Origin: Campylobacter concisus
GTDB taxonomy: Bacteria > Campylobacterota > Campylobacteria > Campylobacterales > Campylobacteraceae
DNA length: 64,000 nt
Direction of reading: 5' to 3'
Assembly: GCF_003048775.2 (NCBI RefSeq)
Contig: NZ_CP049272.1
Location: 1 to 64,000 of the forward strand
Positions 11,292-20,758 of the stretch are shown here, one piece after another; position 1 is the first letter of the stretch, and every line of letters starts with the position of its first letter. A program made the translations under genes and the position numbers. The notes under the pieces are model-generated. The model was not told the DNA's origin. It was given only the letters and a program-made list of their open reading frames with translations, and ran no database searches.

Positions 11292-13094
11292 TTGGAAAAG
11301 ATACGAAATATAGCCGTTATCGCACACGTCGACCACGGTAAAACAACAATGGTTGATGAGCTTTTGAAACAGTCAGGAACATTTAATGAGCATCAAAACC
11401 TTGGCGAGCGTGTAATGGATAGCAACGACATCGAAAGAGAGCGTGGCATCACGATCCTTTCTAAAAACACTGCTATTCGCTACAAAGATACAAAGATCAA
11501 CATCATCGACACTCCGGGCCACGCCGACTTTGGTGGAGAGGTAGAGCGTGTTCTTAAGATGGTTGATGGTGTTTTGTTGCTTGTCGATGCGCAAGAAGGC
11601 GTTATGCCACAAACTAAATTCGTCGTCAAAAAGGCACTCTCACTAGGACTTCGTCCAATCGTTGTTGTAAATAAGATAGATAAACCTGCAGGCGATCCAG
11701 ACCGCGTTATAAATGAAATTTTTGATCTTTTTGTTGCACTTGATGCAAACGATGAGCAGCTAGAATTTCCAGTCGTTTATGCCGCTGCTAAAAATGGCTA
11801 TGCAAAGCTAAAACTAAGCGATGAAAACAAAGATATGCAGCCACTTTTTGAGACTATCTTGGCTCACGTACCAGCTCCAAGCGGTAGTGATGAAAACCCA
11901 CTCCAGCTTCAAGTGTTTACTCTTGATTATGATAACTACGTCGGTAAGATCGGTATTGCAAGAATTTTTAACGGCAAGATATCAAAAAACCAAAATGTCA
12001 TGCTTGCAAAGGCTGATGGCACAAAGACAACTGGTAGAATTTCAAAGTTAATTGGTTTTATGGGTCTTGAAAGAACCGATATTAACGAGTCTGGCACTGG
12101 CGATATCGTAGCGATCGCTGGCTTTGATGCGCTTGATGTTGGCGATAGTGTTGTTGATCCAAACAATCCTCATCCGCTCGATCCTCTCCATATCGAAGAG
12201 CCAACACTTAGCGTTGTATTTTCTGTAAATGATGGGCCATTAGCAGGTACTGAGGGCAAACACGTCACATCAAATAAGATTGATGAGCGCCTTGCAAACG
12301 AGATGAAGACAAATATCGCGATGAAGTATGAAAACATCGGCGAGGGCAAATTTAAAGTAAGTGGCCGTGGTGAGCTTCAGATTACTATTTTGGCTGAAAA
12401 TATGCGCCGCGAGGGGTATGAATTTTTACTTGGCAGACCTGAGGTCATCGTAAAAGAGATAAACGGCGTAAAGTGCGAGCCATATGAGCTTTTAGTCATC
12501 GACGCACCTGATGATACGACAGGCACAGTCATAGAAAAACTAGGCAAAAGAAAGGCTGAAATGGTCTCTATGAACCCAACAGGTGATGGCCAAACAAGGA
12601 TCGAATTTGAGATACCAGCGCGCGGCCTTATCGGCTTTAGAAGCCAGTTTTTAACTGACACAAAGGGCGAGGGCGTCATGAACCACAGCTTTTTGGAGTT
12701 TAGACCACTTAGTGGAACAGTGGAGCATAGAACAAACGGCGCACTAGTTTCTATGGAAAACGGCGTAACGCTTGCCTATTCGCTATTTAACTTGCAAGAT
12801 CGTGGCGTGCTATTTCTTGATCCACAAGCAAAAGTCTATGTGGGTATGATCATCGGCGAGCACAGCCGTCCAAACGACCTTGACGTAAATCCTATCAAGG
12901 GTAAAAACCTAACAAACGTGCGTGCAAGCGGTAGCGACGATGCGATCAAGCTTGTGCCACCTAGAAAGCTAAGCCTTGAGCGCGCGCTAGAGTGGATAGA
13001 AGATGACGAGCTAGTCGAGGTTACGCCTATAAATATTCGCGTTCGCAAGCGCTATTTAGACCCAACAGAGCGCAAAAGAAAAGCGAAACTTTAA
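11292..13094 (+). CDS. typA: Translational GTPase TypA/BipA
   Basis: TypA is a ribosome-associated GTPase of the EF-G family involved in stress and cold-linked ribosome assembly. The 600-residue length is typical. The G1 loop AHVDHGKTT (11-19), the switch II motif [12 protein letters not shown], and the G4 motif NKIDKP are all visible. The C-terminal TypA-specific domain has [12 protein letters not shown] near the end. The first codon is TTG at 11292 preceded by CGGAGAAAAA, which supports that start. The gene is followed by a strong terminator hairpin. Confidence 0.95.
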   Translation: MEKIRNIAVIAHVDHGKTTMVDELLKQSGTFNEHQNLGERVMDSNDIERERGITILSKNTAIRYKDTKINIIDTPGHADFGGEVERVLKMVDGVLLLVDAQEGVMPQTKFVVKKALSLGLRPIVVVNKIDKPAGDPDRVINEIFDLFVALDANDEQLEFPVVYAAAKNGYAKLKLSDENKDMQPLFETILAHVPAPSGSDENPLQLQVFTLDYDNYVGKIGIARIFNGKISKNQNVMLAKADGTKTTGRISKLIGFMGLERTDINESGTGDIVAIAGFDALDVGDSVVDPNNPHPLDPLHIEEPTLSVVFSVNDGPLAGTEGKHVTSNKIDERLANEMKTNIAMKYENIGEGKFKVSGRGELQITILAENMRREGYEFLLGRPEVIVKEINGVKCEPYELLVIDAPDDTTGTVIEKLGKRKAEMVSMNPTGDGQTRIEFEIPARGLIGFRSQFLTDTKGEGVMNHSFLEFRPLSGTVEHRTNGALVSMENGVTLAYSLFNLQDRGVLFLDPQAKVYVGMIIGEHSRPNDLDVNPIKGKNLTNVRASGSDDAIKLVPPRKLSLERALEWIEDDELVEVTPINIRVRKRYLDPTERKRKAKL

Positions 13095-13109
13095 TCAAAT
13101 TTTATCATT

Positions 13110-13133
13110 TTAGCCCCTTTGTAAAGGGGCTAA
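13110..13133. terminator. Hairpin terminator after typA
   Basis: A perfect 11-bp stem (TTAGCCCCTTT with AAAGGGGCTAA) around a two-base turn, starting 16 bases after the typA stop. Confidence 0.85.
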
Positions 13134-13344
13134 TAATTAAACTCTAAAAACAGTAAAAAATTTACATAAATTTCTCATACTTTTTTGCATTATTTATTTA
13201 AGTTGGCTTTGTTCAAGACGAAATAGAGCCATTCTCTCTCATCTAAAATTTATCAACCTTAAAACTATTTATGCTTTAAAATACCATACTTACTTTTCTA
13301 TTTTTGCTTTTAATGTAATCAATACAAAAATGCTTAGTTTATGC

Positions 13345-13350
13345 TAGAAT
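13345..13350 (+). promoter_or_regulatory. Possible extended -10 of the lipoprotein gene
   Basis: TGC-TAGAAT lies 24 bases upstream of the ATG at 13374. The rest of the gap 13134-13373 is AT-rich with nothing else I recognise. Confidence 0.35.
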
Positions 13351-13373
13351 CGGCGAAAATTTAAAGGAAACCG

Positions 13374-13976
13374 ATGAAAAAACTAAAATTTATCTTTGCT
13401 CTCGCCGCAGCGTTTATTTTTAGTGGCTGCTACGAGACTACGCTACTTACTCGCGTGCCGATCTCCGCGCTTGTTTCGGACAAAGGCTCGGACGTTAAAT
13501 CCACGATCGTACTAACGGATATAACGCCGCAGACGCACGTTACGAAAACGGTAACGGACAACGTGCGGGTTTTCGTCCCGGACGCTAAATTTAAGGATTT
13601 CCCGACGGGAGAAACCGCCTATGAGATGAGCGTTAGCGTAGGCAAGGGCGAAAAGGGCGGCAAAAACTCGGATAAGCGCGCCGTGCGGATATATCTAGGC
13701 TCAGACGGCGACGTCTACGGCAAGCTTAGTAAAAACATGCTCGAGCAGTACGCGGGCGCGGCGAAGCAGAAAATGGAGCCGACGCTAAAAGCGGCGATCA
13801 AATTTGAAAACGACACGAAGGATGTCTATGAGCTGGTCGTGGGCAACGAGTTTAAGGCGAGCGACGAGGCGCAGACGGGCGGCGTTTATACCTTGGCGCC
13901 GGGGCAGGTTACGGGCGCGATCTGGGCGGATAGCGCGGCGGTAAATACGGCGATCGCGGGCAAGGCGGTCATTTAA
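13374..13976 (+). CDS. Putative lipoprotein in a GC-rich island
   Basis: The 200-residue product begins with a lipoprotein signal peptide: MKKLK, a hydrophobic stretch to residue 17, then FSGC with the acylated Cys at about residue 19. The remainder is soluble, Lys/Asp/Ala-rich and without a family I recognise. The start follows AAAGGAAACC. Codon use is strongly GC-rich (gcg, ggc, acg), unlike the genes on either side. It is followed 13 bases later by proC, suggesting one operon. Function is unknown, and it may have been acquired with its two downstream neighbours. Confidence 0.75.
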   Translation: MKKLKFIFALAAAFIFSGCYETTLLTRVPISALVSDKGSDVKSTIVLTDITPQTHVTKTVTDNVRVFVPDAKFKDFPTGETAYEMSVSVGKGEKGGKNSDKRAVRIYLGSDGDVYGKLSKNMLEQYAGAAKQKMEPTLKAAIKFENDTKDVYELVVGNEFKASDEAQTGGVYTLAPGQVTGAIWADSAAVNTAIAGKAVI

Positions 13977-13989
13977 AAAAGACGGCGAA

Positions 13990-14904
13990 ATGAAAAACGT
14001 AAAAATAGGCTTCATCGGCGGCGGAAATATGGGCGGCGCGATGATAGAGGCGCTTTGGCGAGTGCAACCTGACGAGGTCGGCGTAGTGCGAAACTCGGCC
14101 GAGGAGGGGCGAAAATCCAGCGGCGGCAGCGAGGCGCGCGGGACTGAAAATTTAGCGCAAACGGATAAAACCCCAAGCCTGCATGAATGCGAAAAAAAGA
14201 CGAAATTTGAAATCATAGCCTGCGCCAGAAACAAAAACGAAGCTTTACGGCAGAGATTCGGTATAAAAATAGCCGCGAGCGAAACGGATCTAGCGCGCGA
14301 AGCGGACGCGATCGTGCTGGCTACTAAGCCCGCTAGCTACGAGGCTATCTTGCGTCTGATCGCGCCTGATCTTGCGGGCAAAATTTTGCTTCTTTTGGCG
14401 CCTAATTTTGACATAAAACGCGCTAGGCAAATCGTAGGCGAGGGCGTTTATATAGCTCGTGTGATGCCAAATATCGCGGCTTGCATCGGAGCGTCGGCCA
14501 CGGCTCTTTGCTTTGACGCTGGATTTAGCGAGGCCAAGAAAGAGACCGTGCGCGAGATAATCGCTAAAATCGGTAAAATTTACGAGATAGACGAGACTGG
14601 TTTTGCCGCATTTACGGGCATCGCAAGCAGCCTGCCCGCGTATGCGTGCGCCTTTATCGAGGCTGCGGCCGATGCCGGCGTGCGGGGCGGACTGCCTAGG
14701 CAGCTTTGCTACGACGCCGTTGCGGCAGCCGTAGAAGGGACGGCGCGTCTGATCCAAAGCGGCAAGCACCCGGCCGCGCTAAAAGACGAGGTCTGCTCGC
14801 CCGCGGGAACCACGATCGAGGGACTTGCCGCGCTTGAAAAGGGCGGATTTCGCGGCGCCTTGATGGATGCCGTCGCCGCTTGCATCGCCAAAGCGAGGGG
14901 TTAG
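13990..14904 (+). CDS. proC: Pyrroline-5-carboxylate reductase with an in-frame insertion
   Basis: ProC performs the last step of proline synthesis, reducing P5C with NAD(P)H. The Rossmann motif IGFIGGGNMGGAM (6-18), the segment VLATKPASYEAIL, the catalytic-region GIASSLPAYACAFIEA and the C-terminal SPAGTTIEGLAALE are all present. Residues about 25-72 have no counterpart in ordinary ProC, where the first beta-alpha unit runs straight into the segment that here reads EIIACARNKNEALRQRFG. The insert is Ser/Gly/Glu/Lys-rich and sits on a surface loop region. GC content is high: 36 of 60 bases in row 14041-14100. Confidence 0.88.
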   Translation: MKNVKIGFIGGGNMGGAMIEALWRVQPDEVGVVRNSAEEGRKSSGGSEARGTENLAQTDKTPSLHECEKKTKFEIIACARNKNEALRQRFGIKIAASETDLAREADAIVLATKPASYEAILRLIAPDLAGKILLLLAPNFDIKRARQIVGEGVYIARVMPNIAACIGASATALCFDAGFSEAKKETVREIIAKIGKIYEIDETGFAAFTGIASSLPAYACAFIEAAADAGVRGGLPRQLCYDAVAAAVEGTARLIQSGKHPAALKDEVCSPAGTTIEGLAALEKGGFRGALMDAVAACIAKARG

Positions 14905-14923
14905 GTAAATTTAAAGGATAAAA

Positions 14924-15614
14924 ATGAAAATCTTATTATTTGCGCTACTTGCGGCGATAAATTTATTCGCTAGCGAGCCGGGCCTTTCGCCATTGCTAGC
15001 TGCAGATACGCTAGAAAAGCTCAAAAAATGCAAAAATCCCGACCTAAACGCCACCAAAGAGTGCGTGCAAGCGGGCATGGTAGCGGCTAACTTAAAGCAA
15101 GACTACGGCGCGGCGGAGGGGCTATTTAGCCTAGCCTGCGCCAAAGGAGACGGCGAGGGCTGTTTTTATCTGGGCGAACTTTATAAAAATAACCTAGTAA
15201 AAGCCGCGGATAAGAGCGAGCGCGAGACTAAGATTAGCGCGTATTACAAGGCTAGCTGCGTCCTTTACGAGTATTTGCCGGGTTGCTTGGCGCTAGCCAA
15301 TTTCATGCAAGAAGAGTTGGGCGACGAGGCGCAGTCGTTTGCGATAAACAATACCCTATGCAACAAAAAAATACGCTCCCGGATGCTACAACGTGGGCTG
15401 GATGATAGAGCGAACGGGAGGCGATATAGGCGAGATGATGGAGTATTACGAGCGCTCGTGTAAGCTAGGCTACGTAGGCGGCTGCGCAAGAGCGGCGTGG
15501 CTGTATGAGGGAAATTTCAACGAAAACAGATACGAGCAAGTAAAAAAAGACGCGAAAAAGGCAAAGCAAATGCGAAAAAAGGCGTGCGAGCTAGGCGATA
15601 AGCAAAGCTGCTAG
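14924..15614 (+). pseudogene. Sel1-like repeat protein, frameshifted at a poly-A run
   Basis: The first frame (14924-15463) encodes a secreted protein with a signal peptide (MKILLFALLAAINLFA) and Cys-containing Sel1-like repeats such as GEGCFYLGELYKNN. After CNKK it degenerates into Arg-rich nonsense. The repeat pattern resumes in another frame (from 15360): YAPGCYNVGWM, GGCARAAWLYEGNF, ending ACELGDKQSC at 15614. The two join exactly if the seven A at 15365-15371 were six, giving CNKKYAPGCYNVGW. Either a real +1 frameshift, slipped-strand switching or a sequencing error. GC-rich like its two upstream neighbours. Confidence 0.8.
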
Positions 15615-15762
15615 ATTGATAATAAGGCGTTTTGATAAAAAATTTAAAACGATAAAACTCCAGAAAATCTTAACATAGCTAGCAATGTAGAGTAGTAACT
15701 TTTAGTATATTTTTGAATTCTGTAAGAAGTTTACTAGTTTTTATTTTTAAGTTTATCAAAGT

Positions 15763-15785
15763 CTTACCACATTTTTTGTGGTAAG
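15763..15785. repeat. Inverted repeat 1 of a cluster of three
   Basis: CTTACCAC (15763-15770) pairs perfectly with GTGGTAAG (15778-15785) across a seven-base T-rich loop. Confidence 0.7.
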
Positions 15786-15786
15786 T

Positions 15787-15816
15787 AGTGAAGTAAAGTA
15801 AAGTTTTTACTTCACT
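15787..15816. repeat. Inverted repeat 2 of a cluster of three
   Basis: AGTGAAGTAAA (15787-15797) pairs perfectly with TTTACTTCACT (15806-15816) across eight bases. It begins one base after repeat 1 ends. Confidence 0.7.
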
Positions 15817-15824
15817 AGATCCAA

Positions 15825-15868
15825 AAGTAAAATTTTTACAAAACTTGTAAGCTAGAAAAATTTTACTT
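15825..15868. repeat. Inverted repeat 3 of a cluster of three
   Basis: AAGTAAAATTTTT (15825-15837) pairs perfectly with AAAAATTTTACTT (15856-15868), 13 bp, and the loop holds a further TTACA/TGTAA pairing. Confidence 0.7.
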
Positions 15869-16039
15869 ATACCTTCAGTAATTAAGCCATCCAATAAAAC
15901 TCATTGATAAATTTTCTTCTAAATCTTATTTTTAATAAAAATGAATATTAAATTTCTTAAATAAAGCTAAATATAACAATGTAATTTTAAGCCATTAGGT
16001 TATAAGATTTTTTTAAATTTTATTTTTAAGGATTGCAAC

Positions 16040-16609
16040 ATGAAAATGCTATTTTTAGCCCCAGTGCTAGCATGTAGTCTTGCCTTTGGTGCTGATGTGA
16101 TCGCAAAAGACGCAAACATTACGCTTGATGGTAAGATGATCGGTAAGATCGAGGTTTTAACGCCAGTTGAAGTCGTTGAAAAAGGCGATAAAACGAGCAA
16201 GATCAAAGTTAGTGGCGTCGTGTCGGCAAACTACTTAGCCCAGCTTCAAAGAAGCGTAGAAGATCCTGAAGTTTTTGTAGCTTTTGATGACGAGAGCGAG
16301 GCAAATTTCAAAAAAGTAAAAGACCTTGAAGATGACTACGGCGAGGTTTGGTACCAAGCTGATGGCGTTTATGAAGTGCCAAATGACGCGCTTGGTGGCA
16401 ACCAAAAAGAGCTTTACGCAAAGGCAAAGAAAATTTACGAAGAGACCTGCTCAGCATGTCACAGGCTGCATGAACCAAACAGCTTCACAGCCGCTCAGTG
16501 GCCAGCAAATTTATCTGGCATGGTCGATGCGAAATTTGTTGCACTAGATGAAACTGATCTAAATTTAGTGCTTAAATACCTACAACACAATGCCAAAAAA
16601 GTAAAATAA
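16040..16609 (+). CDS. Periplasmic monohaem cytochrome c, TorC-like partner of the reductase
   Basis: This small cytochrome probably passes electrons to the molybdenum reductase encoded next. The 189-residue protein has an N-terminal signal peptide (cleavage after AFGA, about 18), an N-terminal domain seen in TorC C-terminal modules (LDGKMIGKIEVLTPVEVVEKG), and a single haem site CSACH at 137-141 with HRLHEP after it and a C-terminal helix. The start ATG follows TAAGGATTGCAAC. Twenty bases separate it from the reductase gene. C. jejuni carries the same pair (Cj0265c/Cj0264c). Confidence 0.88.
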   Translation: MKMLFLAPVLACSLAFGADVIAKDANITLDGKMIGKIEVLTPVEVVEKGDKTSKIKVSGVVSANYLAQLQRSVEDPEVFVAFDDESEANFKKVKDLEDDYGEVWYQADGVYEVPNDALGGNQKELYAKAKKIYEETCSACHRLHEPNSFTAAQWPANLSGMVDAKFVALDETDLNLVLKYLQHNAKKVK

Positions 16610-16629
16610 ATTTTCATAAGGGAGAAAAT

Positions 16630-19071
16630 ATGAAAAGGCGAGATTTTATAAAATTTTCTGCACTTGCTGCCACAGCAGCGCAGGCAAACAAGATAGAGGG
16701 CGTGACTAAGACCATTTTTGACCAAAACAAAACCTTTGGCGCAAATAGATTTGGGCTATTTTGGGCAAATACCAACTCAAACCAAATCGTATCTGTTGAT
16801 CCATTTGAGGGCGATAAATTCCCAAATACCATGAACAACAGCTTGCCAGACCTCATCCAAAACGAAAGTCGCGTGCTCTATCCATACGTGAGAAAGAGCT
16901 ACCTAAAGGCAAAAGGTGCAGCAAAGAGCGAGCTTCGTGGCAAAGAGGAATTTGTGCGCGTTAGCTGGGATACCGCCCTTGATCTAGCAGCAAAAGCCTT
17001 AAAAGAAAATTTCGACAAATATGGCCCTGAGAGCATCTACGGCGAGTGCTACTGGTGGGGCGGCAGCGGTAAGATCAGCTGGGGCAGGACTGTTGGTCAC
17101 AGGATGCTAAAAGTGCTTGGCGGATATGTCGAAGAGAGCGGCGACTACTCAACGGGTGCTGGCCTTGTTATCATGCTTCACGTCCTAGGCAACAGCGCCG
17201 TTTATGATGCTCCGACAAAGTGGGAGGCTATCGCTAAAAACGCTAAAAATGTTGTATTTTGGGGCACTGACCCACTTGTAACTGATCAAATTTCATGGCA
17301 GCCACCAACACATGATGGCTATCTTGGCATCAAAAAGATAAAAGAGGCAGGCATAAAAACTTATAGCGTTTGCGTCTTTAAAAACGACACCACAAGATAC
17401 CTTGACTCTGAAACTATCATCGTTCGTCCAAATACCGACGTAGCAATGATGCTTGGCATGTGCCACTATCTATATGAAAACAAGCTTTATGACGAAGAAT
17501 TTATCAAAAAATACACAGTTGGCTTTAATAAATTTAAAGACTATCTACTTGGCACAACCGACAAGGTGGTAAAAGATATCAACTGGGCGAGTAAAATTTG
17601 TGGCGTAAAAGCTGAGGATATCGCTAAATTTGCAACAGCACTTGCAAAAGAGCCAAGCGTCATCATCGCAGGCAGATCACTTCAAAGACAAGATCACGGC
17701 GAGATGAGCTTTTGGGGTATCGTAACACTTAGCGCGATGTTAGGTCAGATCGGCAAAGAGGGACTTGGCTTTGAGTTTAACCTCTACCACTCAAATGGCG
17801 CTACAGACAAGATCGCTCCGTCACTAAAAGGCATCAGCACTAGCATCAGCGAAAAATACGACAACGTAGATGGCGCTCCTTGGAAGAAATTTAAAAACGT
17901 CACCATCCCATCTTCAAGATCAATCGAAGCTTTGCAAAACCCTGGCAAAGAGATAGACTATGACGGCTCAAAGATCAAGCTACCACACATGAGAGTGGCT
18001 TACATGGCGTCTGGATCGATGTTTACAAGGCATCAAGATGTAAATAACGCCGTAAAAGCGTGGCGTAAATTTGACACTGTAATAACCGCTGAGCCATTTT
18101 GGACAAGCACAGCAAAACTAAGCGACATCGTCTTGCCAGTAGCCCTTGAAGTCGAGAGAAACGACATCAACCAAAGCGTGCCTACAAACGAATACATCGT
18201 AGCTTACAAGCCTGTTGTTGAGCCTATGGGCGAGAGCAGGAGCGATTACTGGATCTGCTCACAAATTTGCAAACGCTGGGGCAGAGAAGAGGTCTTTACA
18301 GAGGGCAAAGATGAGCTTGGCTGGGCGAAAGAATTTTACGCAGACGCAGCCGAGCAAGCTAAAGGCATAAATGTCAAGATGCCAAGCTTTGATGAGTTTT
18401 GGAAAGAGGGATATGTTAGATTTGAGCAAGATGACGAAGCTAGCAGATACTACACAAGGCTTAGCGCTTTTAGAGAAAATCCTCACAAAAACCGCCTAGG
18501 CACGCCATCTGGCAAGATAGAGCTCTACTCTCCAACTATCGCTAAATTTGGCTACAAAGACTTTGCACCGCACGTTGCTTGGATCGAGCCGTTTGAGTGG
18601 CTTGGCAGCGAAAAAGCCAAAAAGTATCCATTTAGCGTCACAACCCCACACTCAAGATACCGCCTCCACTCACAGCTAAATAACTCCGTGATCAGAAACT
18701 ACGCTGAAGTATGCGCAAGAGAGCCAATGCTAATAAACGTAAATGACGCCAAAGCAAAAGGTATCGCAACTGGCGACGTGGTGAGAGTATTTAACGACAG
18801 GGGCGAAATTTTAGTTGGTGCGCTTGTCACTGACATCATCCCAGAGCACGTCATCGCCATCTGCGAGGGTGCATGGTACGATCCTGAAGTGCTGGGCGAA
18901 AAGAGCCTTTGTAAGCACGGATGCATCAATGTCCTAACACGCGACAAAGGTACGTCTAGCATCGCTCAAAGTAACTGCGGACATACGATACTAGCGGATC
19001 TTGAAAAATATAAAGGCGAGATCAAGCCAATAACTGCGTTTTCTAAACCAAAAATTTTACAATCTTTGTAG
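16630..19071 (+). CDS. torA: TMAO/DMSO reductase-type molybdopterin oxidoreductase
   Basis: A periplasmic bis-MGD enzyme likely reducing N- or S-oxides such as TMAO or DMSO in anaerobic respiration. The 813-residue protein begins with a Tat signal (RRDFIKFSALAAT). There is no N-terminal Fe-S cysteine motif, as in the TorA/DorA/BisC group. Ser174 in GDYSTGAG matches the molybdenum-ligand Ser of that group. Further conserved segments are WQPPTHD, IIAGRSLQRQDHG and the cofactor-binding C-terminal domain (TPHSRYRLHSQLNN). The upstream cytochrome supports electron delivery. The substrate (S- or N-oxide) is inferred from the family. Confidence 0.9.
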   Translation: MKRRDFIKFSALAATAAQANKIEGVTKTIFDQNKTFGANRFGLFWANTNSNQIVSVDPFEGDKFPNTMNNSLPDLIQNESRVLYPYVRKSYLKAKGAAKSELRGKEEFVRVSWDTALDLAAKALKENFDKYGPESIYGECYWWGGSGKISWGRTVGHRMLKVLGGYVEESGDYSTGAGLVIMLHVLGNSAVYDAPTKWEAIAKNAKNVVFWGTDPLVTDQISWQPPTHDGYLGIKKIKEAGIKTYSVCVFKNDTTRYLDSETIIVRPNTDVAMMLGMCHYLYENKLYDEEFIKKYTVGFNKFKDYLLGTTDKVVKDINWASKICGVKAEDIAKFATALAKEPSVIIAGRSLQRQDHGEMSFWGIVTLSAMLGQIGKEGLGFEFNLYHSNGATDKIAPSLKGISTSISEKYDNVDGAPWKKFKNVTIPSSRSIEALQNPGKEIDYDGSKIKLPHMRVAYMASGSMFTRHQDVNNAVKAWRKFDTVITAEPFWTSTAKLSDIVLPVALEVERNDINQSVPTNEYIVAYKPVVEPMGESRSDYWICSQICKRWGREEVFTEGKDELGWAKEFYADAAEQAKGINVKMPSFDEFWKEGYVRFEQDDEASRYYTRLSAFRENPHKNRLGTPSGKIELYSPTIAKFGYKDFAPHVAWIEPFEWLGSEKAKKYPFSVTTPHSRYRLHSQLNNSVIRNYAEVCAREPMLINVNDAKAKGIATGDVVRVFNDRGEILVGALVTDIIPEHVIAICEGAWYDPEVLGEKSLCKHGCINVLTRDKGTSSIAQSNCGHTILADLEKYKGEIKPITAFSKPKILQSL

Positions 19072-19081
19072 AATTTATATA

Positions 19082-19109
19082 AATTTAGCCCTCGCATGGG
19101 GGCTAAATT
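19082..19109. terminator. Bidirectional hairpin between the reductase and yolD-like genes
   Basis: AATTTAGCCC (19082-19091) pairs with GGGCTAAATT (19100-19109), followed by ATTTTTAGG. The convergent gene's stop codon lies inside the hairpin. Confidence 0.8.
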
Positions 19110-19411
19110 ATTTTTAGGTCATTTATATCTTCAAATTTGATCCTAGTTTTTACAACCATAAGAGTTTTGTTTTTGAAATTTACGTCAGAGATTAGTCCGC
19201 TAGCACTTGCATAGGTATAGCCGTCATGATAGCTCACATATACTTCATCAGCTGGTCTTAGCTCGCTTATCTTTTTTAAAATTTCATCGATCTTGCTCTC
19301 ATCAAGATCTAGTTTTTCGCATTTTTCTCGCTCTTTTTGTCGCAGGGCTCGCTCTAAGGTTGAGAGAGGATTAAACGAGCTAAAAATTTTTGCTCTATCT
19401 TTACTCGCCAC
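19103..19411 (-). CDS. YolD-like protein partner of the Y-family polymerase
   Basis: The 102-residue protein has the shape of YolD-like proteins: a start such as KDRAKIFSSFNPLSTLERAL, a central Lys/Glu-rich helix, then a beta-rich half (DEVYVSYHDGYTYASASGLI, LMVVKTRIKFEDINDLKII). YolD-like genes accompany UvrX/YqjW-type polymerases in Firmicutes, and here it overlaps the polymerase gene by 11 bases on the same strand, giving independent support. The molecular role of YolD proteins is not firmly known. It is the last gene of this two-gene unit. Confidence 0.75.
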   Translation of the reverse strand: MASKDRAKIFSSFNPLSTLERALRQKEREKCEKLDLDESKIDEILKKISELRPADEVYVSYHDGYTYASASGLISDVNFKNKTLMVVKTRIKFEDINDLKII

Positions 19412-20663
19412 TTTTGTGCCCTCCGATCTTTTTATTTCGGTCTTGCCCAGTGGCTTCTGGTAGTAGATCGATCGCTCTTAAAACCGAGTTTTTACCAAAT
19501 TTTTCTTTTAAGAGATTTAGGGATTTTAAAACCGCCTTTTCTTTAGCGCCATCCTCAAAAAGACTTTGATGAGCTAGGCTCTCTTTTACTACGTCGTTTG
19601 CACTGATGCTAATTTGCCTAATCAGCCCAACATTTTTTATCTTGTTTAAAAGTAGCTCTTCGGCCAAACTCATCAGCACACTTGAGATATTTGTTGGTGT
19701 CTTAAACCTAATACTTGCACGCTGGTGTGGCTCAAGCTTATCGGCAAATTTTATATTTATCGTTATTCCACTTGCCATTACTTCTTTGTTGATCATCCTA
19801 AGCGCTAGCCTATCAGCCATCTCTTTTAGTATGACTACCGCCTCGCAACGCTCATAGTCTCTTGGTAAAATTTCAGAGCTAAAGTAGGATTTTGTACTTG
19901 GTTTATATGCTTTTATATCAGCTATTGTCGTTGGCTCTATGCCATTTGCGTGATCTATCGTTATATAGGCATCAACTCCAAAAAATTTCTCAAGCAAGCT
20001 TCGCGGAGCATTTGCTATATCTTTCATACAAAAAATTCCATGTTTTTCCAGCTTTAGCCTAGTTTGCTTACCGATACGCCAAAAGTCATCTAGCGGTTGA
20101 TACGTCCAAAGACGTTCTTTATAAAGCTGCTCGTCTAAAAATGCAATCCCATCATCACTATGCTTAGCCAGGATATCAAGGGCGATTTTTGCGAGGTATA
20201 AATTTGTGCCCATGCCACAGGTGGCCGTCACGCCAGTAGTTTTTAAAATTTCATCCATTATCTTTTTGGCTATGGATTTTGCATCGGTATTATAAAATTT
20301 AACATAAGAAGTAAGATCGATAAAGGCCTCATCGATAGAATAGACATAGATATCATCTTTTGAGACATACTTTAGGTATATCTCATAAATTTTAGCCGCA
20401 TAGTCGATGTAAAACTGCATCCTAGGCGGTGCAATGATAAATTTTATAGCCTTTGGTATTTCAAAAAGCCTGCATCTATTTTTCACACCTTTTGCTCTAA
20501 GAGCTGGGCTAACAGCTAGGCAAACACTTCCGTTGCCACGACTATCGTCAGCTACGACTAGGTCGGCTTTAAACGGATCAAGCCCTCGCTCCACGCACTC
20601 AACTGAGGCGTAAAAGGACTTTAGATCAATGACGGCATAAAATTTTTGTACTTCGTTTTTCAT
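19401..20663 (-). CDS. Y-family translesion DNA polymerase (UvrX/DinB-like)
   Basis: A lesion-bypass polymerase. The 420-residue protein has the palm motif AVIDLKSFYASVE (catalytic Asp13) and the second catalytic motif YSIDEAFIDLT (about 107-117), then a helix-hairpin-helix thumb (FWRIGKQTRLKLEKHGI) and a little-finger domain (SSEILPRDYERCEAVVILK). The tail after the little finger lacks a recognisable clamp-binding peptide. The gene is translationally coupled to the YolD-like gene, a pairing best known from Firmicutes. No SOS-box consensus can be judged for this phylum. Confidence 0.85.
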   Translation of the reverse strand: MKNEVQKFYAVIDLKSFYASVECVERGLDPFKADLVVADDSRGNGSVCLAVSPALRAKGVKNRCRLFEIPKAIKFIIAPPRMQFYIDYAAKIYEIYLKYVSKDDIYVYSIDEAFIDLTSYVKFYNTDAKSIAKKIMDEILKTTGVTATCGMGTNLYLAKIALDILAKHSDDGIAFLDEQLYKERLWTYQPLDDFWRIGKQTRLKLEKHGIFCMKDIANAPRSLLEKFFGVDAYITIDHANGIEPTTIADIKAYKPSTKSYFSSEILPRDYERCEAVVILKEMADRLALRMINKEVMASGITINIKFADKLEPHQRASIRFKTPTNISSVLMSLAEELLLNKIKNVGLIRQISISANDVVKESLAHQSLFEDGAKEKAVLKSLNLLKEKFGKNSVLRAIDLLPEATGQDRNKKIGGHKSGE

Positions 20664-20758
20664 GGAGTGATTATAGATGAAAATTAGTAAAAGTTCGTTT
20701 TTGAAAAATCGATCTTAAAGCTAAAATTTCTAATAAAAATTTTTTAGAAACAAAATAA

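Larger units (their letters stand above)
15615..16039. other. Non-coding AT-rich gap with three hairpins
   Basis: No convincing gene. The stretch 15763-15868 holds three consecutive inverted repeats, listed separately. The rest is very AT-rich (7 G/C in the 60 bases from 15901) and probably includes the promoter of the cytochrome gene at 16040. Confidence 0.6.

Noticed and set aside
14290-14769. Long minus-strand frame (159 codons) opposite proC
   Set aside because: It arises from the GC-rich codons of proC; there is no ribosome site and the product is Arg-rich with no fold.
15679-15894. 71-codon minus-strand frame
   Set aside because: It lies across the three hairpins, has no ribosome site and has a low-complexity composition.
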